From Chitinophagaceae bacterium UBA1953 (GTDB taxonomy: Bacteria; Bacteroidota; Bacteroidia; Chitinophagales; Chitinophagaceae), in contig DDEN01000041.1 of NCBI GenBank assembly GCA_002336115.1, positions 259,395-323,394 on the forward strand: a stretch of 64,000 nucleotides of DNA, written 5' to 3'. This document shows positions 9,073 to 19,900 of this stretch, piece after piece; the first letter of the stretch is position 1; each line of letters opens with the position of its first letter. Both the position numbers and the translations under genes were made by a program. The notes under the pieces were generated by a model. The model saw nothing but the letters and a program-made list of their open reading frames with translations, did no database searches and was not told the origin of the DNA.

Positions 9073-9453
9073 CCCTGTAAACTTGATCAGGGATCGGCAT
9101 GTGTTTTTTTCATTCTGCATTAAATAAAAACATCTCACTGAAGAATCAGCGTGATGTTGAAACATGAGAAAAACTGTATAATTTTTAACCACTGCAAAAG
9201 TGCGGCACAGGTTTTAATTTGATGTTAGCAAAACATATCCTTTTGGTTAAATCATTCATCAGCACCAATAACTCCCGCAGATAAGCAATTTTATTAAAAC
9301 AGCATAATTCATACAGCATTCTGTTCTGTTGATTCATTTTTCAACTTTTCTACCAAGACAAGCAAAAAAATGCCCCCTGAGAACAGGGGGCAGAATAGAG
9401 GATACTTGCTTAAGGAAAATCGTTATTCTCTGTGATTAATTATAAAATCAAGA
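9073..9453. other. Intergenic region between convergent genes
   Basis: No gene is visible in these 381 bases. Just after the kinase stop, CCCTG (9073-9077) can pair with CAGGG (9088-9092), and a run of seven T follows at 9104-9110; this may be a weak terminator for the two-component operon. The far end holds the strong minus-strand terminator listed separately. The rest is unstructured A+T-rich DNA. Confidence 0.5.
9364..9392 (-). terminator. Rho-independent terminator of the TonB receptor/lipoprotein operon
   Basis: TGCCCCCTG (9371-9379) pairs perfectly with CAGGGGGCA (9384-9392) around a 4-base loop. On the minus strand the stem is followed by seven T. It lies about 60 bases after the lipoprotein stop codon. 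Confidence 0.9.
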
Positions 9454-10914
9454 TTAATAATTGAATTTAGTCCAGCCTTTCCACCATGTAGCCAATGCAC
9501 CTGCAGGAGCAATACCACCACGGAACGTTACTGTTTTATCAAAGAACGTATCGCCACTGAATTTTGGATCAGTAAAATCACCGCCGGTTAATATTTTCTG
9601 ATTACCATTTGAACCAGCAAAAGGAGTTGGATCCGGAGCAGAATAGTTAAACGGCTGTATCAGTTTTGCATCGGAAGTGTTAGTTAATATATCGTTGTTG
9701 TAGTATGTTCTTAAAAACCAAGTTGAAAAATCTGCATCAGTTAAGATCGTTGCTCCGACACCACCTGAAAACTTGGTATTCACTGTATTTCCTGCCAAAG
9801 TATTATTCCTGAAACGGATGGTACTGTCTTCCACATTCAGAATAGTTGATGTGCCGGTTGTACCATCAATTTCAATTCCAAGAGGCCAACCCATAATGAT
9901 AGAGTTGTAAATTGAAATACCCGTATTTCTGCGCACATGTGCTGCACACCTGAATAATGCATTACCAACATTAGTTAAAGTAGCTCTTGGTCCAATAGCA
10001 GTGATATTACTGAAAATAGCTGTAGTTTTTGGAGTAGCAGTTGTACCACTTGAATTATTATCACTTTCAAATGCTTCAGATTTGGAAATATCAGCGATCA
10101 GTGAATCACGGATAATCAAACCAAACTGAATTTTACCGCTGAAACCGTTATCGGTGTCAAAATCATCATCCTGAGTTTTGTAGGCAATAAGGTATTGGGC
10201 ATTTACGGTGCCGCCAAACCATTCAAACGCATCATCTTTTGCATATACAACCTGAATATGATCCAACACTGTACGGCTTCCAACTGCAGCAAGTGTTAAG
10301 CTGTTAATTTCTTTATCGGGCTGAAATGCATAGCCAGCATATTCAATACGGGCATAAGAAATTACGCCTGAAGAATCGGTTGGAATAGCTGTTGGTACTA
10401 CAGCGTCACCTGAACCAGCAAGTCCGTCACCATTTGCATTATCAATACCCCCTTCAACCTGGATTAAACCATTAACTCCATTGTAAGCAGTATTAACAGG
10501 AGCTTTACCACAAATTACAATACCACCCCAATCGCCTGACTGCGGATTTGGAGAAGCCGAAGTAAAGATGATTGGTTCAGTTGCACTACCAACAGCGTTG
10601 ATTTTTGAACCCCGTGTAATTACCAATGCAGCAACATCTGTACCACTGAACGATCCTTTAACGGTTGTACCTGCTTCAATAGTCATGGTATGATTACCTA
10701 CCATGTAAACAATTCCTTTCAGGATATAAGTATTTTGTTTTTTCAAAACAGTGTCGGCATTAATACGGCCCGTAAGCGTAATCGTTTCTCCTGTTGTAGA
10801 TGTTCCTCCGCCATTTACAACCACAACCTGTATTTCACCGTCGGTTTCAATTTTTCTGCAACCGGTGAACACAACTGCTCCAATGGCTAACAAGTAAAAA
10901 ATGTACTTTTTCAT
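9454..10914 (-). CDS. Outer-membrane lipoprotein with parallel beta-helix repeats
   Basis: The frame is open from 11034 but overlaps the upstream receptor gene. MKKYIFYLLAIGAVVF followed by the lipobox Cys of TGCRK gives the natural start at 10914 (486 residues). Repeated short strands such as TMTIEAGTTVKGS, ALVITRGSKINAVG and PIIFTSAS, and later turns rich in Asn/Asp/Gly, suggest a right-handed beta-helix like pectate lyase or adhesin folds. The start is 19 bp after the TonB receptor stop, so both are in one operon with a strong terminator at 9364-9392. Proteins of this type commonly accompany a TonB receptor in Bacteroidota in place of SusD; a surface ligand-binding role is inference. Confidence 0.75.
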   Translation of the reverse strand: MKKYIFYLLAIGAVVFTGCRKIETDGEIQVVVVNGGGTSTTGETITLTGRINADTVLKKQNTYILKGIVYMVGNHTMTIEAGTTVKGSFSGTDVAALVITRGSKINAVGSATEPIIFTSASPNPQSGDWGGIVICGKAPVNTAYNGVNGLIQVEGGIDNANGDGLAGSGDAVVPTAIPTDSSGVISYARIEYAGYAFQPDKEINSLTLAAVGSRTVLDHIQVVYAKDDAFEWFGGTVNAQYLIAYKTQDDDFDTDNGFSGKIQFGLIIRDSLIADISKSEAFESDNNSSGTTATPKTTAIFSNITAIGPRATLTNVGNALFRCAAHVRRNTGISIYNSIIMGWPLGIEIDGTTGTSTILNVEDSTIRFRNNTLAGNTVNTKFSGGVGATILTDADFSTWFLRTYYNNDILTNTSDAKLIQPFNYSAPDPTPFAGSNGNQKILTGGDFTDPKFSGDTFFDKTVTFRGGIAPAGALATWWKGWTKFNY

Positions 10915-10933
10915 TTCTCTATTTTTGATTTTT

Positions 10934-13723
10934 TTATAATGAGTAATTAAAGGAAATACTGAATGTAGTTCCGTCTCTCCTGGTAAAACGATACGCATCA
11001 ACACCTTTTTGTAATGATGATTTATTGTCTGCATTCTGATAGAAGTACTGAGTGGTATTAAGCAGATCTGAAACAGTTAACTTAAACTCACCTTTTTTAT
11101 TAATCACTTTTTTTGTGAGTTGTAAATCAACAAGTGAACGGGGGGCTTCATAAATATCAGGGCTTCCCGAACCCGATGACAGATCGCCTACCAGGTAAAT
11201 TCTATGACCAATTCGGTTAAATAAAATCGTACCGGTTAAGCCTGCTTTTTCCAGGTCATATAATAATCCCAGATTCAGCACATAAGGCGACTGGCCCTGC
11301 AATGGCCGGTTAATTTTATACAGGGTATCTTTTACACGGCTGTGTATATAAGAAACATTTGACTGGAAAATAAAATTCTTTAAAGCCGGTGTAATGAAAT
11401 CTAACCGCTTTCGTATTTCAAACTCGGCACCATAAGTATTTGCTTCTTTTGCATTCTGATAATTGAACGTACTTGCTCCACCTGAGCCTTCGGCAAACAG
11501 TTGTTCAATAGGGTTTATAAAGTTTTTATAGAACACACCAAGTGTAAATACCTCGCCCGGTTTTTGATACAACTCATAACGTAAATCAACATTGGAAATC
11601 TTGGTACGTTTTAATGCCGGATTTCCCTGAACAGAGGCGTTTAATTCAAAATCGTAAAGATTTAAATATGCCAGTTCACGCAATTCAGGACGAATGACGG
11701 TTTGCGACAAAGAAAAACGCAGATTTGTTTTCGTGGAAATTTTAAATGTGGCATTCATGCCGGGCAGGAAGTCGATAACTTTTGAATAAGTGTGCCTTGG
11801 ATCCCATGTCTTTACACTTCCAACCAACTGATCGAAATGCTCTACCCGTACCCCCCATACAACACGTAGTAAATCTGCAAACTGGTTGTCAAATTGAACA
11901 AAGCCCGAGTTCAATATAGTATTGGCCATGTAACGGAAAGTCTTTCCTTTAATCGCATCAAATGCAAATTTGTTATCCTCCCCATTACCAAAATTCTCAG
12001 CGCTGAAAACAACATCAGCAGGTAATAATTTAAGCTGGTCATTAAGATTAGGCATGTAATTCGCAAAAAGCTGAGCATCGTATAAACGATCCTTTACCTG
12101 AAACATATAGCCGACTTTTACATTCTGTTTTTGATTAAACAAGGTAAACGTATAATTTAAATCACCGCCAGTAGTATAAATATAATCGCTGAGAGTTTGA
12201 AATATTCTGCTTCCGCTTTCCTGTGAAAGGGAATTAGAGATAAGCAGGCGGAATGGATTCTGTGTGCCGGTTTGACGTGTATAGGTTATTCTCCTTTGAT
12301 CTGGCGTATAACCGTCAAGAATATTAAAAGATCCATACCATTTCAGCTTAAGCGTTTTGGTAATGTTATGGTCGCCACTAAGCAATGAGGTAAAGAAAGT
12401 ATTTTGCTTAAATGTAATTTCACTACCTTCTATATCTTCATCTCTGTTAATATTAATCCCCTCACGCCTTGTAACACGCTGTGGCGAGTTAAGATTGATG
12501 ATTGATTTCAGCGACAGCTTGTTTCTTGAGTTTAATTGAATTGCGATACTGCCGAGCGCTCCTACTGTAACCTCTTCAGCATATCTTATATCGCTATAAT
12601 CGTAATTTTTTGTAAACTCTCCGTTTGATAACGCATTTGAGCGGTTAACCAGTTCTAATATCTTAGCGCTTTTTGCATAGTTGATACCAAAAGTTCCGCC
12701 TATTTTCTTACCAAATAATTTTCCTGAAAATCCAGCATTTGCCTGCAACGAAAAATTAATGGGTGTAGATCGCTGCACAGGCATCCAGGAATTCCTCATC
12801 TGCTTACCAATAGCTGTTTTTTGCGCAGAAGATAATGTATCAAATGCAGACTTGCGTGTATAAGATGAAGGCAACGAACGTGTACCATCATCTATTCCTA
12901 ACCAATCGGTTCCACCTCTTTTATCAGTGTAAAAATCTCGGCCAATTGTTTGCGAGTTAACACTTGTACCCACTTGTATGTTAAAAAAGTTTTTTGAGGG
13001 GATGTCTTTTGTATTTACCTGTATTAAACCGCCGGCCCACTCACCCGGATATTCCGGTACAAAAGCCTTGTTGATAATAATATTATCGATCATTGAAGCC
13101 GGTATCAGATCAAAGGAAAATGTTTTCCTGTCAGGCTCGGTGCTCGACAACAGTACTCCGTTCAGCATTGCCTGGTTATACCTGTCGGCTAATCCACGAA
13201 TAATAATAAACTTTCCTTCCTGAACACTAGCGCCGGTGGTACGTTTTAAAATTTCACCGGTATTTCTGTCGGGGGACCTGCGGATTGTTTCTGCTGAAAT
13301 AACCGAAGAAACTGTATTGGTATTTTTCTGATAAGAAATCATGGAGTTAGTTGATTCTTTTTTTGCAGTGCTCTGAATAATAATTTCGGTTCCCTGCTTT
13401 GCAGCAACCTCCAACACAACTTCCAATACATTAGGATCATTAAGTTTTACTTCTACTTCATCAATCGATTTAGTTTGATAACCAATAGCAGTTACTGTTA
13501 TTGTATATTTTTTACCAGCTTCGAGTTGTAAAATAAACCGGCCTTCAATATCTGCAGCTATAGTTTTTGTTGTACCATTTATAGATATAGAGGCTGCAGC
13601 AACTGGCTCGTTTTTCTGATTCAGAACACGACCATTTAATTTTAGTCCCTGAGAAAAAACAGTAAATGAGAAAAAAAGAAAAGTAAGACTATAAGCCAAC
13701 CTCCTTAAAGCATTCCTTTGCAT
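10934..13723 (-). CDS. TonB-dependent outer-membrane receptor with CarboxypepD_reg-like domain
   Basis: 929 residues. Signal peptide about 1-24 (ending FTVFSQG), carboxypeptidase-regulatory-like domain about 26-112 (LNGRVLNQKNEPVAAASI), then a TonB plug (about 125-240, including IIRGLADRYNQAMLNGV) and a beta-barrel ending in a Phe/Tyr-rich strand (TTFSISFNYSL). It is not the SusC type and has no SusD gene; the next gene encodes a beta-helix lipoprotein. A Pho-box-like repeat array lies upstream (13758-13823), so induction by phosphate starvation is likely. The ligand is unknown; a phosphorylated compound or phosphate-bearing polymer fits the context but is inference. Confidence 0.9.
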   Translation of the reverse strand: MQRNALRRLAYSLTFLFFSFTVFSQGLKLNGRVLNQKNEPVAAASISINGTTKTIAADIEGRFILQLEAGKKYTITVTAIGYQTKSIDEVEVKLNDPNVLEVVLEVAAKQGTEIIIQSTAKKESTNSMISYQKNTNTVSSVISAETIRRSPDRNTGEILKRTTGASVQEGKFIIIRGLADRYNQAMLNGVLLSSTEPDRKTFSFDLIPASMIDNIIINKAFVPEYPGEWAGGLIQVNTKDIPSKNFFNIQVGTSVNSQTIGRDFYTDKRGGTDWLGIDDGTRSLPSSYTRKSAFDTLSSAQKTAIGKQMRNSWMPVQRSTPINFSLQANAGFSGKLFGKKIGGTFGINYAKSAKILELVNRSNALSNGEFTKNYDYSDIRYAEEVTVGALGSIAIQLNSRNKLSLKSIINLNSPQRVTRREGININRDEDIEGSEITFKQNTFFTSLLSGDHNITKTLKLKWYGSFNILDGYTPDQRRITYTRQTGTQNPFRLLISNSLSQESGSRIFQTLSDYIYTTGGDLNYTFTLFNQKQNVKVGYMFQVKDRLYDAQLFANYMPNLNDQLKLLPADVVFSAENFGNGEDNKFAFDAIKGKTFRYMANTILNSGFVQFDNQFADLLRVVWGVRVEHFDQLVGSVKTWDPRHTYSKVIDFLPGMNATFKISTKTNLRFSLSQTVIRPELRELAYLNLYDFELNASVQGNPALKRTKISNVDLRYELYQKPGEVFTLGVFYKNFINPIEQLFAEGSGGASTFNYQNAKEANTYGAEFEIRKRLDFITPALKNFIFQSNVSYIHSRVKDTLYKINRPLQGQSPYVLNLGLLYDLEKAGLTGTILFNRIGHRIYLVGDLSSGSGSPDIYEAPRSLVDLQLTKKVINKKGEFKLTVSDLLNTTQYFYQNADNKSSLQKGVDAYRFTRRDGTTFSISFNYSL

Positions 13724-13757
13724 ACGTTCTTAATTGTGCGGCAAAGAACGTTTGGCA

Positions 13758-13823
13758 ATGTTACCACAAGATAAAACCAACATAAAAAAATTGTTACCCA
13801 AATGTTACCTTAATGTTAAGCCG
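13758..13823. promoter_or_regulatory. Pho-box-like array of 11-bp direct repeats upstream of the TonB receptor
   Basis: On the plus strand, TTGTTAC (13791), ATGTTAC (13802) and ATGTTAA (13813) are spaced exactly 11 bp apart, with 4-bp spacers CCAA and CTTA. A further ATGTTAC at 13758 is in phase, 33 bp away. A 7-bp core plus 4-bp A/T-rich spacer is the architecture of PhoB binding sites (E. coli CTGTCAT units). The site lies 35-100 bases upstream of the receptor start at 13723, with the cores pointing away from the gene. Confidence 0.65.
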
Positions 13824-13942
13824 GTTTAAATATGAACATCTGTTTATTTGGTGCTAAAAAAATTCCGCAATTATTAAAACAGGCAATTCAAACAACTTGC
13901 AAAATTGTTGTTTGAATTACCTGCTACAGAAATTTCAGATTA

Positions 13943-15418
13943 CTATATTTTGACCTCTGAAGAAAAGATTTTCCCAAAACGATCAGTAACCCGAACCATT
14001 ATATGATGTGCATTTTGTGAAGGCCGTGCAAAAAACAAATGATCGGCCAGTGTTGGCTCAACAAACTTATGTTTCTTTGGCAGCTCAGGGCCGGCATATA
14101 ACTCAACAGCCAACGGATCATAAGCCACTCGTTGTTCCATTAAACCTTTTTCAACGCCATCTTCAATCCATTCTACTTTCCATCCGGGATCCCAGTTCCA
14201 AACATTGGCAACAACCTCATCTGGAAATTCTTTCAATGCCCCTTTCTTAAACAAATTCAACTGGTAATTTGCAGGCTTGCCTGTCGATTTGTAATACCAG
14301 CTTATTTCATTTCCTTTTACTTCATACACACCATAACCGTTGGGTGTTCCGTCACCACACACAGGCCCTGTCCACCATGCACCACATACAGTACCATGAT
14401 TATGCTCCATCATATTACCCTCTTCCCACACATCATTAAAATGTGTATGCCCCGACATGAAATGCACTTTGTATGGAGAAAGAATTTTATACAATTGCTT
14501 CCTGTTTGCTACAACAGAACCAAGCTCTGCTTCTTTTTTATTTCTTCTTGCAGCACCTGTATTTGTGGGTATATGCAAACTAACCACAACTGTACTTCCA
14601 GGTTGAACATTTTTCAGATCCTTTTCTAACCAGCTTAACTGGTTTTCGGTAATATAACCAATGTATTGTTTCCCCGCACCAATGAAAAACACATCATCCA
14701 GAACAACATAATGAATGGAACCCCTGTTAAACGAATAATATGTAGGCCCAAACTGTTGCTTAAATGTTTTTGACGACATTTCATCCGACCGGGTATCAAT
14801 ATCCATATCATGATTACCGATTACATTAAAGAATGTAATACCGGTTGTTTCAACAGCTTCTTTATAACCTTTGAATAATTCAAATTTATCCCACACAAGA
14901 TCACCACAGCCAATTCCATGAAATAAACTGTTCGTAGGATACGTTTTTACAAGCTGCTGCAAATCCGGAACTGATTGCGACTTCAGCAATTCAACATCAC
15001 CGTTTGAAATCATTTGTGTATCGGCCCACACTACAAAAAAATGGTTCTCATCATTTACATCCAGTTTCTCCAATGAAAAATCGGCAATAATACTGTCTGT
15101 AGCATTGAGTTGCTGATAAAATTTTGCAATACCCTTTTCATGTGTAAACGCATATCCCGCAGGTGTGCTGATATATACAAACTCAGAACCGGGAAGAGCA
15201 TCAAAAGAATAATTACCGTTTTTATCGGTTAACGCAATCACTGTTCCATCAGTAACTGCAACGCCTGCAATTCCTTTTCCATTGGAATGAACTTTGCCCT
15301 TTACTCTTGTATATCCTACTTTAACAGCATCTGCATCCCTGCCTTGAGATGTAAGCGGAGATAAAGAAAAAGCTGTACCCGCAAGCCCGAAAAATTTTAA
15401 AAAATCTTTTCTTTTCAT
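13943..15418 (-). CDS. Exported calcineurin-like phosphoesterase (MetallophosN-Metallophos-MetallophosC)
   Basis: The frame begins at 15427 (MMIMKRKDFLKFFG); the Met at 15418 is preferred because it puts KRKDFLKFFGLAGTAF, a Tat-like signal with a KR pair, at the N-terminus. An N-terminal beta domain (about 41-120, KGKVHSNGKGIAGVAV) resembles carboxypeptidase-regulatory folds. The two-metal phosphoesterase core follows with Asp136 (WADTQM), Asp176 (GCGDLVWD), GNHD (204-207), SLHIP and SGHTH, then a C-terminal beta domain; numbering is from 15427. It is third in the susC-susD operon, 23 bp after susD, and should release phosphate from the ligand that operon captures. The exact substrate (phosphomono- or diester) is not readable. 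Confidence 0.88.
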   Translation of the reverse strand: MKRKDFLKFFGLAGTAFSLSPLTSQGRDADAVKVGYTRVKGKVHSNGKGIAGVAVTDGTVIALTDKNGNYSFDALPGSEFVYISTPAGYAFTHEKGIAKFYQQLNATDSIIADFSLEKLDVNDENHFFVVWADTQMISNGDVELLKSQSVPDLQQLVKTYPTNSLFHGIGCGDLVWDKFELFKGYKEAVETTGITFFNVIGNHDMDIDTRSDEMSSKTFKQQFGPTYYSFNRGSIHYVVLDDVFFIGAGKQYIGYITENQLSWLEKDLKNVQPGSTVVVSLHIPTNTGAARRNKKEAELGSVVANRKQLYKILSPYKVHFMSGHTHFNDVWEEGNMMEHNHGTVCGAWWTGPVCGDGTPNGYGVYEVKGNEISWYYKSTGKPANYQLNLFKKGALKEFPDEVVANVWNWDPGWKVEWIEDGVEKGLMEQRVAYDPLAVELYAGPELPKKHKFVEPTLADHLFFARPSQNAHHIMVRVTDRFGKIFSSEVKI

Positions 15419-15441
15419 AATCATCATTTTTAATCAAGTAC

Positions 15442-16914
15442 TTATTTTTCCCACCACACTTTTGTTGTATTTAAATCTCCCCCCATTGCTTCTTTGGCTT
15501 TATTATAATTATCAGTGTTACTTGATCTGATAGAAATGGGATATTGAAAGCGTGTAGGCATTTGTTTACCAACAATTCCATCATTTACCGGCAATACAGG
15601 GAGCCCTGTTCTTCTGTACTCAAACCACATCTGAAAATCAACAAAAAACAGCCCGTAATATTTTTGCAGCAAGATACGTTGCAAAGTTTCATTATAAGCA
15701 GTTGCACCTGCATAGGTTGCATTGGTGAAATAATCCGTCGGCACAGTGGCTCCCCATTGTTCAATAGCAGCCTTCACTGCTTTTTCATAAGCCGATTTTG
15801 CTGCAGTCTGGTTACCATATATAAATTCAACTTCTGCTTTTATAAATTCAACTTCACAATAAGGCATGATTACGCAGATCATAGGAGATGCAGTTGATGA
15901 TGCAGTAACAAGAGCCACATTAACATTGGAAGGAATATAATTAAACTGACTTTCGCTACCGGCGTAGCCGCTTGGAATACCCATGTAGCCAATACTGGTT
16001 GAACCAGATGCGTTTTTTGCCTGCGTAGCAAACTTTGCTCTGCGAGGATCATTAAACGCATTTAAGCTATCCAGGAAAAATTTTCCTACAGCACGATACG
16101 AAGTAAAATCAACCGGCCTTCCCCAGGGCGAAACCAGCGGAGTAATTCCGGTAAGTTTCAACACTGCTGCGTCGGTATTGCTGGTAAATACAGGATATTT
16201 TGTGGGGTTATCAATCATTGCCCGAAGCTGGGAATACACGTTCAGTTCAGTTCTTTTTGATAAACGCAACAGCAAACGCATTTTTAATGAGTTTGTAAAT
16301 TTCTTCCAGCCTGCAACTGAATTGGAATACAGAATTTCTGTTCCGTAAATCATACTTTTGGAAGTATTGTAAAGATTATTAGCTGAATCGAGATCAGTAA
16401 GAATTGTTGTATAAATATCTTTCTGACTGTCGAATGCAGGCCGGTAAATGCCTTCGTCGCCCATTACTGCTTCTTTCATCGGCACATCACCAAAACAATC
16501 TGTAAGGTTAGAATAAATCCATGCCTTAAGTGTAAGTGCAATTGCCTGGTAATTTTTATCATCAGCTTTTACTGAAGCATTGTACATTTCTTTTACGTTG
16601 TTGAGCCAGCGGTAATATGTATTCCATGTACCGGCTCCGGCATTTTCGGCCAGATCGTAACGATGCAGCCCACCCGAAGCGCTTGGGTAAGGTAAGGCAA
16701 CCTGCATCAGGTTAAACGTAATATCATCACTACGCAGCATGTTATAACTGGCAACAGAATAAATAATCGGGTTCAAAAGTGTTCCGGGGCTGATTGATTC
16801 AATTCTGTTTGGATCAGTATTGATTTCATCAAAGTTTTTTGTACAGGATGCAAATAAAACAACTGCAACCATTCCTGTAATGATATATTTAGAAAGATGC
16901 TGAATTGGTTTCAT
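15442..16914 (-). CDS. SusD/RagB-like surface lipoprotein (SusD-like_2)
   Basis: 490 residues. The lipoprotein signal ends in FASC (Cys24), followed by NFDEINTDPNRI, the characteristic opening of the SusD-like_2 family. The rest is helix-rich and TPR-like (for example IALTLKAWIYSNLTDCFGDVP), as in SusD lids that cap the SusC barrel. It starts 11 bp after the susC stop, so the two are cotranscribed and should form one transport complex. Most SusCD pairs take glycans, but the downstream phosphoesterase and upstream Pho-box-like repeats suggest a phosphorylated ligand here. Confidence 0.92.
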   Translation of the reverse strand: MKPIQHLSKYIITGMVAVVLFASCTKNFDEINTDPNRIESISPGTLLNPIIYSVASYNMLRSDDITFNLMQVALPYPSASGGLHRYDLAENAGAGTWNTYYRWLNNVKEMYNASVKADDKNYQAIALTLKAWIYSNLTDCFGDVPMKEAVMGDEGIYRPAFDSQKDIYTTILTDLDSANNLYNTSKSMIYGTEILYSNSVAGWKKFTNSLKMRLLLRLSKRTELNVYSQLRAMIDNPTKYPVFTSNTDAAVLKLTGITPLVSPWGRPVDFTSYRAVGKFFLDSLNAFNDPRRAKFATQAKNASGSTSIGYMGIPSGYAGSESQFNYIPSNVNVALVTASSTASPMICVIMPYCEVEFIKAEVEFIYGNQTAAKSAYEKAVKAAIEQWGATVPTDYFTNATYAGATAYNETLQRILLQKYYGLFFVDFQMWFEYRRTGLPVLPVNDGIVGKQMPTRFQYPISIRSSNTDNYNKAKEAMGGDLNTTKVWWEK

Positions 16915-16925
16915 TTTTTACTTAA

Positions 16926-19900
16926 TTAAAATTTGAACGTTAGATTAATACCCATTGTGCGTGTTGAAGGCATTTGCCCCATTTCAACACCAGGCAATAA
17001 AGTGGAGCCATTTAAGGCCGCTGTTTCCGGATCGAACATGGGGAACTTCGTCCACATGTACAAGTCCCTTCCATAGATGGCAAAAGAAGCTGCTTTTACA
17101 AATGCTTTTTTCAGGTAAGAAGCAGGTATATTATACTCAATACGTAATTCACGAAGTTTCAGAAACGAAGCATCGAATGAGTTTGCTTCCACATTAGCTC
17201 TCCTGTAATACTCTACATAATAATCAACAGGCAGCACCTTCTTTGTATTTTCTTCATATTTTCCGGTTGTTGAATTAAGTACAACTCCATCACCAATGAG
17301 ATAGTTATCTTCTCTTCCTCTTAAAGTATGCTTTAATTTACCCTGCTCCGTCATTTTATGGTGCGTTTGGGAATAAACCATTCCTCCATACTGACCATCA
17401 AGCAGGAAACTGAAACGGAATGCTTTGTAGCCAAACTCATTTTTAACACCGCCTTTCCACTTAGCATACGCATCGCCTATATACTGAATCTCAGAAGGGC
17501 GTGCAGGTAAGCCATCAGTTGTATAAACAATTTTACCTTCAGGCGAACGCACAAAACCAAATCCGTAAATTGCTCCGGTTGTTCCTCCAACTCTTGCCTG
17601 AATAGTAGCATTACCACCATAACCTATATCCTGTTTGCCATCCATCCCTTCAGCAAGTTCCATTACACGATTCTGATTTTTTGACCATGTGACAGTTGTA
17701 CTCCATTTAAAATTCTTCAATTTCAATGGTTGAGCATTCAGCACAACTTCAATACCTCTGTTACGAACCGAACCTGCATTTAATACCGCTCTTGTATAGC
17801 CTGTTGTAGGATCAAGAGGCACTTCCAGTATCTGGTTTCTTGTTAAGTTGTTGTAAACAGTTACATCAAAATTTAAACGGTTTTGAAAGAAACGAATATC
17901 TAACCCAGCTTCGTAACTGGTTGAAATTTCCGGCTTAAGATTGGCATTAGGCAATGTTGTAGGCACTGACCCCGACGCAGCAAATTCACTTGTTCCGTAA
18001 TATTTCTTTGTTTTATACGGATCGGTATCATTACCAACCTGGGCTGCCGACAAGCGTGCCTTTGCAAATGAAATTAATTTGGGAAGACGGAAAATTTCAC
18101 TAAGTATAAAACTTGTGTTTACCGAAGGATAGAAAAATGAATTATTCGCCAATGGTAAAGTGCTCGACCAATCGTTACGTCCTGTTACATCAAGAAAATA
18201 TGCTCCTTTATAACTTACTGATGCAAGTCCATATACACTGTTTACATTTTCATTGGCATCGGTTGCAGTTGTTACAGGATTGCCTGATCCGTTAGCAAGT
18301 TTATATACACCGGGAATAACAAGCCCATCAACATAAGCATCCAAACGGCCGTACCTGCGCATCATGGCATTGGCACCCGCTGAAGCTGACACATCAAAGT
18401 TCTTTCCAATCCTGTCGTGATAAGTTAATAAGAAATCTGAATTCGATTCAAAGTCTGTAATATTCTGCATTTTGAAATATCCTTTCAGATAGTTAGCTGT
18501 GCTGAAAGGACGGCGTTGCTGCCTTTGCTCCCCTGTCATATCAACTCCCGACCGCAACATCAGATCAAACTTTTTTGAAAGTTGAAAGGTTGCTGCAAGA
18601 TTGCCGACCATATTATTATTCCGAACAGAGTTGGTCATTTCATAAGCAATCAGAAAAGGATTATCAATGAAAGAACTGAAAGGATGAATCTGATCAACTT
18701 CTTCATATCCTTTTTTCCAGCGGTCTCTGTACCAGTTTAAATCCACATTCGGATTCTGAAAAATCATGAAATAAGCAATTGACTGGTTATTGTATCCTGT
18801 ACCCGGAAGATTATCGCTTTTTTTATTTGTATAGTTCGCTTTTGCCGTAAGTTTTATACGATCTGATACTTTGTAGTTAACACTTAATGCAGCGTTGATA
18901 CGTTCAAATCCTGTATTGGGCATTATCCATTCATTCTTTGTGTGAGTAACGGAAGCACGAACGGAAGAGTTTTTATCATTACCTCCTTCTAAAGCTAAAC
19001 TGTTTGACAAGGTATAGCCCATGCGCCAGAAGCCGGTAATATTATCGGTATGAGGTCTCCATAGGGTACGTTCCGATCCTGCTCCCTGTTTTGATGGATC
19101 ATATTGAAAATAATACTGACCATCGAACTTAGGACCGTATGCACTTGAAGTTCCGCTGGTACTTGCACCATCGGCTGTAGCACCATAAGAATAGTATTTT
19201 TGCCCGCTTGCATTTAATGCCTTCCCTGTTCCCTGTCCATATTCATATTGGTAATCGGGCCATTTTAAAACTGTATTAAAACTTGTATTGGAATTAAACG
19301 TAATGCCAAGTCCTTTTTCCTTTCTTGCGCCTGTTTTGGTTGTAATAATCAAGGCTCCGTTTGCAGCACGGCTTCCATACAAGGCTGTGGCACCAGGCCC
19401 TTTTAATACGGTAATGCTTTCAATATCGTCAGGATTAAGATCAGCAATGCCATTACCGAAATCAATTGGAATATCATTACCCGATCCGGCACCATAAGCA
19501 TTGGTAACACCGGCACTTGTCATCCCGCTGTTTTTTGGAATACCATCAATAACAATTAAAGCATTGTTACCATCCGGATTTAATGACACATCGCCTCGCA
19601 AGCTGATGCGCTGTGAATTCATTGGACCCGATCCTGCTGAAACCAGATTCAGTCCTGCAACTTTCCCGGAAAGTGCGCTTGACCAGTTGTTTGATTTTGC
19701 ATCAGTCAATTCACCTTCACCAATATTCTGTACAGAATATCCTAATGCTTTTTGTTTTCGTGTAATACCCAATGCTGTTACAATTACACCTTCAAGCTCT
19801 TTTGAATCATGACGAAGGGTTATTACCTGCTTAACCATGTTCTCGTTTGCGGTAAAGCGAAATGCCTGGTATGAAACAGCGCTGAATAAAATAACAGATC

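Noticed and set aside
9371..9392. The GC-rich palindrome as a possible CRISPR-like repeat or operator.
   Set aside because: It occurs once and is followed by a T run on the minus strand, so it is a transcription terminator.
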